This document shows, piece by piece, positions 50,423 to 62,316 of a stretch of 64,000 nt of DNA. The stretch comes from Paramecium pentaurelia (taxonomy: Eukaryota > Ciliophora > Oligohymenophorea > Peniculida > Parameciidae), in contig CAJJDO010000067.1 in assembly GCA_905183005.1 (NCBI GenBank), forward strand, positions 62,001 through 126,000. Reading direction: 5' to 3'. A program made the position numbers and the translations under genes. The stretch's first letter is position 1; each line of letters starts with the position of its first letter. The notes below the pieces were generated by a model. The model saw nothing but the letters and a program-made list of their open reading frames with translations. It did no database searches and was not told the DNA's origin.

Positions 50423-50777
50423 TTCAATTCTATTTTATGGTACTAAAATCCTTAATTTAATGTTTAAAATACCTAAATGATGAGTCTTTACTAACTTAAA
50501 AAGTTTTCATTTGTTTTAAAATTTGAATTATTTATAATTCGTTAAAAATTATTAATATATAATCACTCTTATAATACCCTTCAATTTTTGTACATTCAAA
50601 ATTATATTATAGATGGTAAATCTAAAAAATTAAATTTGATTACAAGTATATCTATTAAGTATTATAAATAATTTTATAATAAAAATAATAAATCTTATAA
50701 TCCCTAAATGTTAATTCAATTATATATTATGATTGTGTTATTCATATAATTTATTTCAATATATTATAATATGAACT

Positions 50778-51589
50778 TCAATAATTAGGAGTTATTACAA
50801 ATTTATCACCTACATTGATGAACCCACATTTACCATCTTCTTTATTAATAATCAAACATTTTTAATCTAATTCTTAGGTTATTCCTTAAACAATTTCAAA
50901 TTCTTCCCTCCCAGCCTTCCAAATGGCAGTTCCATCTTTAGCAATTTAAATCTTTCCTATATGTATACCAACATCAGCTTTATTACTTAAATTAGTGAAT
51001 TATTTTTATAATTGAATTCCACTACTATCATAACATTCATCATAATAATCTCTAATTAAAATCTTAATCATAAATACTTTAATTATTTTTACACTTAATC
51101 TCCTTTAACTTCTTCAACATATTTTTATGTTTTCCCTATATCATGAAAAGGTAATTTGTTAGGTAATTAAATAATGCAATGTCCATCACGTAATGCTTAT
51201 AAAAAACTCTTTTAAGATTTTTATATTTCTTCTTATATCTCTCCAAGTATGACTGGTCTCATATGTGAATATTCCTCACAAGGAATAATATTAATATTTT
51301 GTAAATCATCAACAGGACTTTCTTAAGCTGGTTGTGCTTATTAATATTATTATTCTTTTTTTGACTACTTTGTACTTGGAATTGTATTTGGAGGATCTTA
51401 TGGATATGCTGGAATAATGTCATCTAAAGTTTTTTTTTTTTTATCCTCTTCTTAAAATGGTTTATTAATAATCACTGAAGGTTTATATGATTCATTAACT
51501 TTGAATTTTTTTGGTGGCTCTACATTAGTTATAACTTCTTCTTATTAAATAATTGTCTTTAAAAGTTTAGATGAACCGTATTCTTTCAT
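50778..51589 (-). CDS. RNA polymerase III subunit RPC4/POLR3D-like
   Basis: 261 residues with one 26-nt intron (51052-51077). The N-terminal 110 residues are Lys/Gln/Pro-rich and disordered. The C-terminal part follows the RPC4 pattern: HCIIQLPNKLPF, then GIHIGKIQIAKDGTAIWKAG, FEIVQGITQELDQKCLIINK, and the end GDKFVITPNY. In the Pol III enzyme RPC4 pairs with RPC5 in a TFIIF-like subcomplex acting in termination and reinitiation. The protein is shorter than the yeast or animal form because of a reduced N-terminus. Confidence 0.82.
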
Positions 51590-51607
51590 ATATGTGATTA
51601 TAAATTA

Positions 51608-52051
51608 ATGTATAAAAATGATTAATTATTAATAAAAGCTTTAAGCAAGGAGAATAGTCCTAGTTTTAAACTTAAGTTACCTCAACTAACTAAAAGTCCA
51701 TATATTAAATAGAATAATTATATACCAACTCAAAGATCAAAAAATTAATCACCTTTTCAAAAATAAAGTAGTAAAGGAAGATCAATTTCAAACAAAATCT
51801 CAAATAATTCATTAGAAGTATCAACTCATATTAGTACTCAAGAAAGAATCAAAACTAACAATTTTAATAAAAAATCCCTATTACAAATAGACAGTTTGAT
51901 AGATAAATTTAATATGAATGCTGGATTTGATTAATAATATAAATACTTAGATTAATTGGAAAAATAAAGTTCAATCTTAGTACATAATTACTTATAAATA
52001 CATCAATAAATGATTAACCAAAGAAATCGAATTCACTATCTAAAAAAATGA
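51608..52051 (+). CDS. Small basic hypothetical protein
   Basis: 147 codons, no intron. Ser/Asn/Lys-rich first half (QRSKNQSPFQKQSSKGRS), then a helical stretch (LLQIDSLIDKFNMNAGFDQQ, YLDQLEKQSSILVHNYL) ending ...HYLKK. No family recognised. Its TGA overlaps the ATG of the next gene (ATGA at 52048-52051), which is rare in this genome; the two could also be joined by a splice I cannot identify. It diverges from the RPC4-like gene, with 18 nt between start codons. Confidence 0.55.
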
Positions 52052-53489
52052 TTGATTACTTATTTATTAAATAATTTTTAAATATAATAGGTAATTTACA
52101 AAACTCTTAACAATTTTTAGTATTATTTAATATCTTAATGTTTAAATAATTATGTCCAGAATCTCTAAATTGTGGATATTTAAACAAATGCATAGATGGA
52201 ATGTGTATACATAATCCAATATTCCCTATGACTTTATATACTGCCATAGTTTATTTTATATGCCCTATATTATTGGGACTTGGAATGACAGGAGGATTAG
52301 GAGGAGGAGTATTAAAAGGACCAATTCTATTAATGATGCTTGATTATGAATAGAGTTATGCAACTTAATTATCTTATTGTTTAATGTTTGGCGGATGTGT
52401 CATAAATACATTTCTATTAATGAAAAAATCTCATCCTTATGATTAGAAAAGACCATTAGTAAATTATAATTTAGTAGTGATTTTAAACTGTTCAATAGCA
52501 CTTGGTAGTTATTTAGGAAGTATCCTAAATGTTTTTCTAGCTCCTATAATTGAAACAATTTTCTAATAACTTTTTTTGATTATTGTTATTCCATTTCTAT
52601 TGAATAAAGCAAAAAAAGAAAAACTTAGAAAAATAAGATGTTAAAGTGAACTTGATTTAGAAAAATATTTACTTAATTAAAAAGATTCAATATACACTGA
52701 AGAATAAAAATTGTTATTATAAAAAGAATTTCAGAATTTTTATCCATATAAAAAATTGGCCATAGCCTTTTCATTCTTTATTGTTTCATAAATAATTATG
52801 ACAGGTGGAAAATATCTATAACCATTTATTCAATTAAATAAATGCTTTGATTTTAGATACATATTATGGATAATATTGTTAATTATTAATATTTTTATGT
52901 CTAGATTAGTATATAAATATGGTTAAAAAGTAATATATATATATATTATTAAATAATTAGAAAGAAAAACTATTTGATGATTATTAAATTTATATGTAAG
53001 AAAGATATTTTAATAAGAATCAATTTATATTAATATATGCTTCTGGATTTTTAGCTGGATTAATTTCAGGACTTCTAGCTTTAGGAGCAGTAAATTATTG
53101 TATTTATTTAAGGGATTAATAATGGTTCCTGTATTATTACAATTAGGATTACATCCTAGAATTGCTACTGCAACATCAGCATTTAATTACTTTTTTATTG
53201 GTTTAACTAATGTTGTCAAATTAATAACTGATAGTTAAGTTTCAATGACAGAAATTATTTGGTTTTTTGGATTAGCTGTAAATATTAATTTCATATTTAG
53301 TTTATTTTTGGAACTATATGTTGCCATTACTCTTTAAAAATTATTGAAAAGTTAAAATTAGTTCATATAGTGATATATTTTACTATTCTTTTGGCTATTT
53401 TGAATTTTATTGCTGGATTTTATTATTCAATTATTTAATCATTAAGATTTGGATTTAAAAGTCTTTTAGAATTTGAATTCCATTGTTGA
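52048..53489 (+). CDS. TauE/SafE-family membrane transporter
   Basis: 444 residues with four introns (52091-52120, 52930-52960, 53090-53112, 53278-53300). After an N-terminal hydrophobic segment comes a short Cys motif (CPESLNCGYLNKCIDGMC), then two halves of TM helices. The first half has the Gly-rich LGLGMTGGLGGGVLKGPILL and the second LISGLLALGAGLIMVPVLLQ with ATATSAFNYFFIGLTN, the duplicated signature of this family. A charged cytosolic loop separates them. Bacterial members export sulfite, sulfoacetate or related organic anions; the substrate here is unknown. Ciliate members with the same Cys-containing N-terminus are numerous. Confidence 0.88.
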
Positions 53490-53572
53490 TTTATTATTAA
53501 TTTATTAATTTATAAAAAATGTATTAATTCATCAATTTAATGTTATTTTTATAATCATTTTTATAATTATTA

Positions 53573-55106
53573 TCAATTTTAATCATTTAACTATGTTGTC
53601 AATATAGTATATATTCTTTATCCATATTCTGATTATTTTATGTATTATAACAAATTTAAATTCTATCTTATTAGATTTAACAGTTATTATGTATGTTCCA
53701 ATTCAAAGACTTATAATAACTTTTTAATAACATAATTTCCAAAAGGATTAGTAGCTATATTAATAAAAATGAACCTAAGAATAATACATAATATTACATT
53801 CTATTTTAATCTGAAAGCTTGATTAAAACTTATACAAAATCATTCTTAAGCTTTGGAGTTAAATATTCAAGGATAGCTTCAACTGTATTACTTGCATATT
53901 TATTAAAACATAAATATTCTAAATGATTTACAATATAATTTGCTATAATTTCTAGATTTTTTGGTTATTTTATGGCATATTAAATGATGTGATTTCCATA
54001 TTAAGATTTATAAAGGAGTTCTTAATTTGATATACAAATTTATATCAAATTGTCCACTTAAGATGGATAGTTATCAATTAGTTTTTATATTATTTTGCAT
54101 CCATATTAAGAATCACACATATGTATACATAATTCTTCAGATGGTTTTAGTATAAATTTAACTACATCTATTTAAAAGTTTTCCAAGCATTTTAAAATTA
54201 CATATTTCCCATTTTAATCAATTAAAAGTGATTAAACATTTTATTTAATTTCTTGAATAAATGGATTTATTAATCTATCATTATTGGACATAATATCTAT
54301 AAGTTTCTAGATAACTCTACAACCAAAATTATTTTTAGATAATTCAAATACATAAGGCAATAATTAATTAAAGATCTAAATTTATTAAACAACAGTGCCT
54401 AAATAATATTAATATTGATTTTATACCTTTTTCAAGAATCTTCTGAATTAAGTAATTTCCAAAAATATCTTTTGAGAATTCTTAACAATTAGTTTGCACT
54501 TTACAGAATATTTATTGCTTTTAATTGGGTGATCCAGTTTCAAATATCTTCTAAACCTTTCTAGAGAGTATTTGATTTCCACACATATTCTCCTATAGAA
54601 ATTAATAAAATAACAAAATTTACAATATCAATGTCTAATTATATGTCTAAATTTTGACTTGGTTTTTGATATGAAGGCCAAATTGGATTGTTTTAACTGT
54701 AAAATATTGGTGAAAATTATTCAGGTTATTTTTAAAAGTAATCAAAACAACGAGGATTCCCAAAAATCATTGAATTCTCTAAACTTGTTTGATTATCTGA
54801 ACTAAATGAAGTGCAAACTCCTGGATTTTTATATTACAATTTCCCATCAGGGGAAATAGGGCTGCATAATTGATCTGAACTTAAACTTATTTATTCAAAG
54901 GATTTGCTGAAAGAATCTGCAGTTTAAAACTAATATTATCTTTAGAATTTTGTTTAAGTTTAAGTCTAATTGCATTCAGCACCTGCATTTAACTTCTTCT
55001 GATCTTAATATTCATTTTCATCAGTTACTAATATTTAATTGAGTAATTTACTTGACAAGATCGTTCCTAATAAGTTTTACTCAGTTTCAAAATCATCATC
55101 TGTCAT
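53573..55106 (-). CDS. Pumilio-family (PUF) RNA-binding protein
   Basis: 483 residues with three introns (54593-54623, 54399-54426, 53775-53797). The N-terminal 160 residues are disordered. From about 165 on are helical PUF repeats, visible as FGNYLIQKILEKG, NFGCRVIQKLIDIM, NGKYVILKCLENF, QYGCKIIQKLIDN, QYGNHIIQYAIKQ, KYASNTVEAILEYL, FGNYVIKKLLQVF. The base-reading helix residues (N-Y-x-x-Q, C-x-x-Q, N-x-x-Q) are typical, so it should bind a UGUR-type site in mRNA 3' UTRs and repress translation. The 0.43 kb between it and the next gene (55107-55536) is a divergent promoter region without other features. Confidence 0.93.
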
Positions 55107-55536
55107 AATTTAATAAAATAAATAAATATAAAAATGGAATGATTTTAAACAAAAAAAATTAATTTTATTTCTCTGTTTAGCCCTATTCTATTATTATTTC
55201 TTCTTTGTAATTATTTAGAATATTGATATAATAAACACATATAAATCTGTAGCAAATTTAATTTAGAATAATTTACATAACTGGATATATAATTATTTAT
55301 GTTTTATTATGTTAATTAATATATTATATATTAAACTATATTATTTAAATGATATAAATTTAATTAGAATTAAAATGAAAGAATAATTGAAAATATATCT
55401 AATCAACAAAAATGAATAGATTGTAAAAGGATTTAAAACATATATTAAAAATAAATATAAATAGTTTTATAACTCATGTTTGAAAGAATAATAATTTTTT
55501 CTACTTTTTAATTAAGTTAATTTAGTTTTATAAATA

Positions 55537-56114
55537 ATGAAAGTGAATATTTGTTATTTTATAATAACTTTATGCTATGCTACAGAATGGATAAAAGATA
55601 TTGAAACTTAGCGTCTTTATTTATGTGATAGAGTGGTAGGCTTTTATTATGACTCAAACAAAGATTAGATTTTTGGTTATTTTTCTGAATATGAAGAGTC
55701 TTCTAAACAAGATCTTGTGTTAAATCATTTTTTTTATATGATGAATAATTGCATGCAAGAATTAAGAATTAGATATCCAGACTCTACTATAGATGAATCA
55801 TTAGTATAATCAATAGATTGGTTATAAATGATTAAACCAGAATAATTTATTTTTGATCAACGTGATTTAGGTTAGTTGTCATTAGATGAAATAGAAATTA
55901 AGGGTAGAATGTATGTAGAAAAATAACATGTATTAATTTAAATTATGATTAGATTTTAGAAAATTATGAGAGAAACTAAAATAGTTTTTCAAAATTTTTA
56001 AGATCCTATAATCTAACAGAGAAATCAATATCAATATATGCAATAGTTATAATAATGTCTATTTTCTTTTATAATTTCATCAAAGGTATAAGTAATAATA
56101 TTTGATAGCAATGA
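55537..56114 (+). CDS. Hypothetical secreted protein
   Basis: Starts with a signal peptide (MKVNICYFIITLCYA) followed by a folded-looking region (LYLCDRVVGFYYDSNKDQ, FGYFSEYEESSKQD, LRIRYPDSTIDESLV, IKPEQFIFDQRDLGQL) and a helix. With the 23-nt intron 56086-56108 it ends at TGA 56112 (184 residues). Without that intron the frame runs on through 56115-56640 into the next gene, so a fusion cannot be excluded, though a signal peptide on a cytosolic GTPase is unlikely. No family recognised. Confidence 0.5.
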
Positions 56115-56508
56115 AATTTATTATATAAGAACATATTAAAGAAGAAGAATAGCGTAAGAACAAGAAAAAAAAGAAGATTAATTGATGAATAATCTATTAA
56201 ATTTATTGTTTAATGAAATATTCTTAAATAGTTCTAGCAATTTCTATTAGATAATGTACACGTAAAATAGATTAATTAAGCCAAATATTTATTTAATTGA
56301 AATTCATTTACAAAACATTTTTAGAATTATTTATTATTATATTTAAGAAAGAATATACTTGTACAATCTCACATACATGCATATTGATTTTTAATAACAA
56401 TCTACTATAAATAATGGAATTTATAGTTTATGGTAAGGAATAGATGAAGAAGAGTCTAAAAGAGAAAAGAAAAAACAATAGAAACAAGCTCATCCCTAAT
56501 TTTCAGAG
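56115..56508. other. Ambiguous stretch between two genes
   Basis: Open on the plus strand in the frame of both neighbours. The first half reads as unlikely protein (Ile/Tyr/Asn-rich), while the last 70 nt look like a charged N-terminus (EEESKREKKK), so the GTPase start may lie slightly upstream of 56509. Confidence 0.4.
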
Positions 56509-58763
56509 ATGACTGATAAATAAAAACAAAGAAAACAAAATTTGAATATTTAGAAAAAAAAGAAAGGAAAACAATCAAATAAATCAGATAATATTTAAAT
56601 AAATGATGATGAATCAGAATAATAGCAATAAATATAAGTATATTTTTGAATTAATCCATAAGCATTTAAAATATGAAACAAAGCCTTAATTTATTCTTTT
56701 AGTTAAACCAAATAATGAGGAGATCTAAATTGATTTATAGCAATACATAGACGAATAAGTAAAAATTAAATGATATAACTTAGTATTCGATTCAAGAAAA
56801 TATATCAAAAATATCCTGTTTTAAGTAAGAGAGTGATTTCGGACACACTGAATACAAACTTAGACTAGTAGATCCTGATCCAAAGAGATTAACTCATTTA
56901 ACAACATAAATGAATTTTAGATTATCTGAAGGAAATGGAATGGCATATTATAAAATTGGAGTAGAAGATAGTGGTAATCCTTTAGGTCTTAATAAATCTG
57001 ATATGCTTGGATCATTAAAAACACTTTGTTTAATGGCTTAATCTTTAAAAGCTGAATTATTGGTTGTAGGTATAAATTAAGGAACCAATGGAAAAACCTG
57101 TGAAGTTATTGTTAGAAAAGGATTGAAGGATGGAATTAATTTAGATATTAGAATTCTACTCTTAGGTGAAAGTGGATCTGGCAAAACATCTTTATTAGGT
57201 GTTCTTAGTACTGGATAACTAGATAATGGTTAAGGGTTAGCAAGAATGAAGTTTTTAAAGAATAGATCTGAAATTACATCTGGAAAAACAGAAAGAGTAA
57301 GTCATACAGTTATAGGTTTTGATAGTGAAGGAAAGATTATGAATCATTAAAATTAACTTAATTTCAGTCCTACTTGTATGGTTGAAAAATTAGTTGATTT
57401 ATCAACAAAATTAATTACTTTTATTGATATGGGTGGTACTAAAAGAGCACATAATTAAATGATTTAGATTATTAATTCTTAATTTCCAGATTATGCTCTA
57501 TTGACTATATCTTCATTACAATAAATTGGTAAACCTACTATGGATTTTCTTAAATTAATATAAATTCAATAAATTCCATTTATGATTGCCATAACTCATG
57601 TAGATCAAATTACAGAAGATTATTATATGGATAAAGTTGAATAATTAAAAGATATGATTAAAAGTTTATAAATTTAAAGTGTTCCAATTGTTGTTAGAAG
57701 TGAAGAAGATGTAGTTTTATTTAGTAAATAAATTTTAAGTAAAACTCTTATTCCTATATTTTTGATATCTAATTTAAAATAGAGAACATTAGATTATTTT
57801 ATCAAATTTTTAAATTTATTACCATCAACAAATGAATTAACAAATAATTCAAATTTAGATTCAGAATATTGTATTCATAATGTGTTTGAAATTAATAATT
57901 AAAAAGTACTTGGTGGAACAGTTCTTAAAGGTATTATAAGAGTTAAACAAATATTATAAATGGGACCAGATAAATATGGTCGTTTTTTCCCTATTGAAGT
58001 TGAAGAAATTTAATGTAATAGAGTTTAAGTATTTATTTTTAATATAATCTAGGTCAAATCTGCATAATGTGGATAAATATGTACAATTAGATTTAAATAA
58101 GGAAATCTTACATAATAATTTGGATCAGATTAGAATCCTATTAGACGTGGAATGGTTTTAATTGAAGGAAAAAGCAATCCATAAGCTGCTTGGGATTTTC
58201 TAGCTGAAATTTGGTTATTTGATGATTAAAAAGAAGCCAAAAAAATTGCAGTTAGTTTTGAACCTGTAATTAATACATAATGTACTAGGTATCTTAATTT
58301 TATTATTATTATTAGATAAATTTGTAAAATAATTAGAGAAGAATAATTATAGTTTGAAAATCTAACATTAAGAAAAAAATAATCTAAATCTATTGATGAA
58401 TCTTGTATGTAGAAACCTGAAACACAATAATAAAGAACATCTTATAGGAAATAAAGTGAATAACTCAAAAAAGCTAGTAGTTCCAATAATTTAAACAAAT
58501 AATCTTATAGAAGTCCAAGAAGAAAAGGAAGTAGCTAAATCAAATCTTATACTAATGAGGATGATTAAAAAAAAACTGATTTATTTGTTATTAATGAGAA
58601 GAATGAAAAACCTATGGAATTTATTGAATTAATTCCTAAACAACCAAATATAATTAGACTTAAATTTAAATATTTCCCAGAATATATCACTAAAGGAATG
58701 AAACTAATTATAAATGATAATGGATTATAAGCTTGGGGATTTATTAAATATATAAATTATTGA
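56509..58763 (+). CDS. GTPBP1/GTPBP2-like translational GTPase
   Basis: 717 residues with four introns (56641-56661 region of 25 nt starting at 56638, 56760-56784, and 24- and 27-nt introns near 58030 and 58289). After a Lys/Gln-rich start comes the family's N-terminal region (TEYKLRLVDPD, MAYYKIGVEDSGNPLGL). The GTPase follows: G1 GESGSGKTS, G3 IDMGG, G4 ITHVD, then beta-barrel domains (GGTVLKGIIRVKQILQMGPD, IRRGMVLIEG). A charged, Ser/Lys-rich insertion separates the final barrel strand (WGFIKYINY). GTPBP1 proteins are EF-Tu-like and act on elongation and on mRNA decay with the exosome. G4 is T-H-V-D rather than N-K-x-D. Confidence 0.9.
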
Positions 58764-58893
58764 TATCATAATTTATTTATGTAATCAATACATTCTATCA
58801 TTTTTTACAATTTTATTATCATTAATATTATTTATGAATACTATTTTTGGTAAATTAGAAATTTAATTTAATTTTCATGAATTTATAAAAATA

Positions 58894-59825
58894 ATGAACA
58901 AAAGAAATAACAAAATAAAAAGCAATAGATTTATTGAGATTTTTAAATAGATTCTTGATGTACTATCAATCACAAATATAGTGTTCTGAGTATATAGACA
59001 TTATAAAATGGGATGAAGAAGGAATTAAAATTAAAATTATTGATAAATCTTTATTATAAGAGAATGTCTTGCCTCGATTTTTTAAACATGGAAATTATTC
59101 AAGTTTTTTAAGGTATTTCCTTTCTATTTTTCAGATAATTGAATATGTATGGCTTTACTAGTTGTAAGGATTAAAATGGAATCTTAACATATGAGCATCC
59201 ATATTTTACTTAAAATAAAGTTATTCAGAAGTTCATTTAGAAGAAAAAGTAAGCTCATGTAGAGAAACAATAGATAGGAACATTTATTATGGAATAAGAA
59301 GAATTAAAGAATACAATGACGTCTTTGAAATAAGAATAAGTAATTATTTAGAAATAATTGGTTGATTTCATTCAACAATAATTGAGATTTTAGCATCATT
59401 TTAAACTAATAATTGAAGTATAATATAATCCAATAATTGATAGAAACTATTAGAAATAAAAGCTATTTAAGAGAGGAGAGGAGTATTTTTTATTGAGAGT
59501 ATAAGAATGATAGTTAGAGCAATGAAACCAGAAGCTTGTAATAAATATTGATTATAAATTGATAGAGGCTTCATTTTAATACCTAATAAAGTGTGTGTTT
59601 CCAAAGGAAGAAGATCTTTGGATGAGTGAAACATTATCAATTAAGGAAGATGAAGTTGAGATTCCTTATCCTACTTCTCCTGCTCCATTTGGAAAAGCTG
59701 TTGTTGATGATATTGGAAATTATTTAAATCATAAATAGGATCAATTTAATCTTGAAACTTTAGAGCCAGTTTGGTTTTTTGGTTAGTAAGAATCAGATTT
59801 TAACTTTTTTGGGTTTGATTTGTGA
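58894..59825 (+). CDS. HSF-type transcription factor (tandem copy 1), start unclear
   Basis: The HSF DNA-binding domain is clear: DIIKWDEEGIKIKIIDK, VLPRFFKHGNYSSFLRQLNM-like sequence across a 22-nt intron (59113-59134), then YGFTSCKDQN. A coiled-coil oligomerisation region follows, then a 33-nt intron (59499-59531) that removes two TGAs, and an acidic C-terminus (PYPTSPAPFGKAVVDDIG, FNFFGFDL). The first helix (IDLLRFLNRFLMYY) is in a different frame from the only nearby ATG (58894); one base is missing or the true first exon was not found. Binds heat-shock-element-like DNA as a trimer in known family members. Confidence 0.8.
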
Positions 59826-59948
59826 TGCTTTTATAGATGTTATTTATATTTTTCAATAATTTAATAAAATATATTTAGATTAATCTCATTATGACTAAAT
59901 AAAAAAAAAAATTACATATCATCAGAAAAATTATATTATTAATATTGA

Positions 59949-60885
59949 ATGCAATAGAAAAAAAGTCCAAAGTTTTTAGAGAAGCTATTTGATTTATTAG
60001 AAGTAATAAATTAATTTCATTTGTTTAGTCAGAAGAATATAGATTCTTGAGATGGAGTGATGATGGTAAATCTTTTGAAGTTTATGATATAAAGAAATTA
60101 GAGAAATAAATACTTAAGGTATTCTATAAACAGAAATCATTTGCAAGTTTTATTAGGTTAATTTAATTGTTCACTTTTGATAGGCAATTAAATTTATATG
60201 GTTTTAAGAGAACAAAGATTAAACGAAACATCAATGTTTTTACTCATCGTTATTTTATTCAAGGAGAAAAGTATGAATACTTATAATGAAGTAGAAAATA
60301 GTTGATAAATATCATTAGTTAAAATAAATTAAAGGTCCTTGAAGAACTTAGTAATTAGGATAACAATCTTAAACACTAAATTTATGAAGCAGAGCATCAA
60401 TAATTAACTGAAACTTTGAAAGATCTTCAAAATTAGTAAAAGTAAATTCAAATCAAATTTAATGAGCAAATTCATTTATAGATGTAATTAAAACTTAGAA
60501 TTATATAAATAATGAACGTAATCAATTACTTATGGAGTAGCAAATTAATACTCATGATATAACTATAAATATCAAGGCCCAACACTCTTATCAATTGTTA
60601 TGTAAGGTAATGCAATTGATTCCAAATAATGAATAACATAAAGAAGAATTGGCTATTATTCGAAGTATTTGCAAAGTGTTCAATGAATTTCATTTAGAAT
60701 CCATATCATCATATTTAGGGAGTCCTAATGATAGATTGACTCCCTTACCATTTTATTTATAGGATTCAAATATCTCTTTAGAAATTGGAAATCAATTAGG
60801 TTAAAATTAATTTTATGAATTGTTACAAAATTAAGCAACAAAAATATTTTAACCGTCTTAAGTAAAATAATAATTTATGATCTGA
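59949..60885 (+). CDS. HSF-type transcription factor (tandem copy 2), frameshifted
   Basis: Introns 60003-60028, 60157-60183 and 60271-60294 give a complete DNA-binding domain: SPKFLEKLFDLLE, FLRWSDDGKSFEVYD, ILKVFYKQKSFASFIRQLNL, YGFKRTK, then a coiled coil (LKVLEELSNQDNNLKHQIYE). Around 60480-60510 the frame must shift by one base to continue into the well-formed remainder (ERNQLLMEQQINTHD, then LESISSYLGSPNDR). No intron explains the shift, so either a sequencing error or a recent lesion is present. A tandem duplicate of the gene at 58894, well diverged. Confidence 0.8.
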
Positions 60886-61040
60886 TTTATATATATATAT
60901 ATAATTGTTTTATTAAATTAAACTATTTTATTGATTAATCTAATTCATATAACTTTTGTTTTATTCTTAATTTATTTTCAAATCATTATAGTTATATAAT
61001 ATTTATTATAATATTTCTATTTCTTGCATATCATTTCTCA

Positions 61041-62223
61041 ATGGGAGGTAAGTGTAGTCAATGTGATTGCAAATTTGGGAAAAACATGCTTTAAGAAAGA
61101 GAAATTGTGGTAAATTATTAAATGAATGAGTAAGTTAGATAATAAAGGAACAAAAAATAGCAAGAGTCACTCAAGAAGTTCTATTGCAAGTAATTAAGCA
61201 AATGTAAATGCAGAATTATAAAGTAAAGAACAGGATAGTAAAAGAAATGAGAAATAATCATCAAGTTATAAATAACCAACTAAAGAGCATATTAAATTTA
61301 ATGAATATTCAAATTAGAATGAAAAAATTCTCAAAGCTGCAATTAAAATTTAAAGTAGATATCGAGGATATTAAGTTAGAAAAAAAAATAGATTAAAATC
61401 TATGAATAAAATATTGAAAAATCCAAATACAGGGGCCAATAAAAATTATTTGAAAGAGAATTTTGAAATAATCAACATTCCATCTAAAATAAATGATGAA
61501 TCATTGGAAACTAGAGGTCCCTATTAATTCAAGAGTGGAGCAATTTATTAAGGTTAATGGAGAGGTAACTGTAGAGAAGGAATAGGGACTTAAGTTTGGA
61601 CTGATGGAGCAAAATATGTTGGAGAATGGAAAAATAATAGAGCATGTGGGAAAGGAATATTTTATCATGTAGATGGTGACAAATTTGAAGGGGAGTGGGA
61701 TCAAGACAAAGCTAATGGAAAAGGAGTATATAAACATTCTAATGGTTCAAGATATGAGGGAGAATGGAGAGACGATTATTAACATGGATATGGTTAAGAA
61801 GTTTGGAATGATGGATCTAAGTATATAGGAGAATATTTTTAAGGAAAAAAATAAGGAACAGGTAGATATGAATGGCCAGATGGTTCTTAATTTAATGGAG
61901 AATGGTAGAATAATAAAATAAATGGTTAAGGGCGTTATTGCTGGTCTGATGGTAGAGGTTATGTTGGTTAATGGAGAAATAATTGTATGCATGGTTATGG
62001 AGTTTATATTTGGAAGGATGGTAGAAAATATGAAGGAGAATATAAAAATGATAAAAAAGATGGACATGGAGTTTATTGGTGGGCTGATGGTAGGAAATAT
62101 GATGGGATGTGGAAAGATGGTAAATAAGATGGAGAAGGAGTGTTTATTTTTAATGATAACACAAGAAAGAGAGGAATATGGAAGGAAGGGAAGAGATTAA
62201 AGTGGGTGGAGGATGAGACATGA
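61041..62223 (+). CDS. MORN-repeat protein with IQ motif and acylated-type N-terminus
   Basis: 385 residues with one 25-nt intron (61110-61134). It starts MGGKCSQCDC, which fits N-myristoylation at Gly2 with palmitoylation of nearby Cys. A disordered segment follows, then an IQ motif at about 115-135 (AAIKIQSRYRGYQVRKK) that would bind calmodulin or a centrin. From about 180 to 370 there are about eight MORN repeats (for example YVGEWKNNRACGKGIFYHVD, YEGEWRDDYQHGYGQEVW, YEGEYKNDKKDGHGVY). MORN arrays are linked to membranes and the cytoskeleton; the acylation signal and IQ suggest a Ca2+-regulated cortical or ciliary-membrane protein. Confidence 0.92.
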
Positions 62224-62316
62224 AAAAGTATATTAAAGAATTAATGAAATTTATATATATACTTGAATTGTTTATCAAAAAATTTGAAATCTTTTTTTAA
62301 TTTAAATAAATAATAA

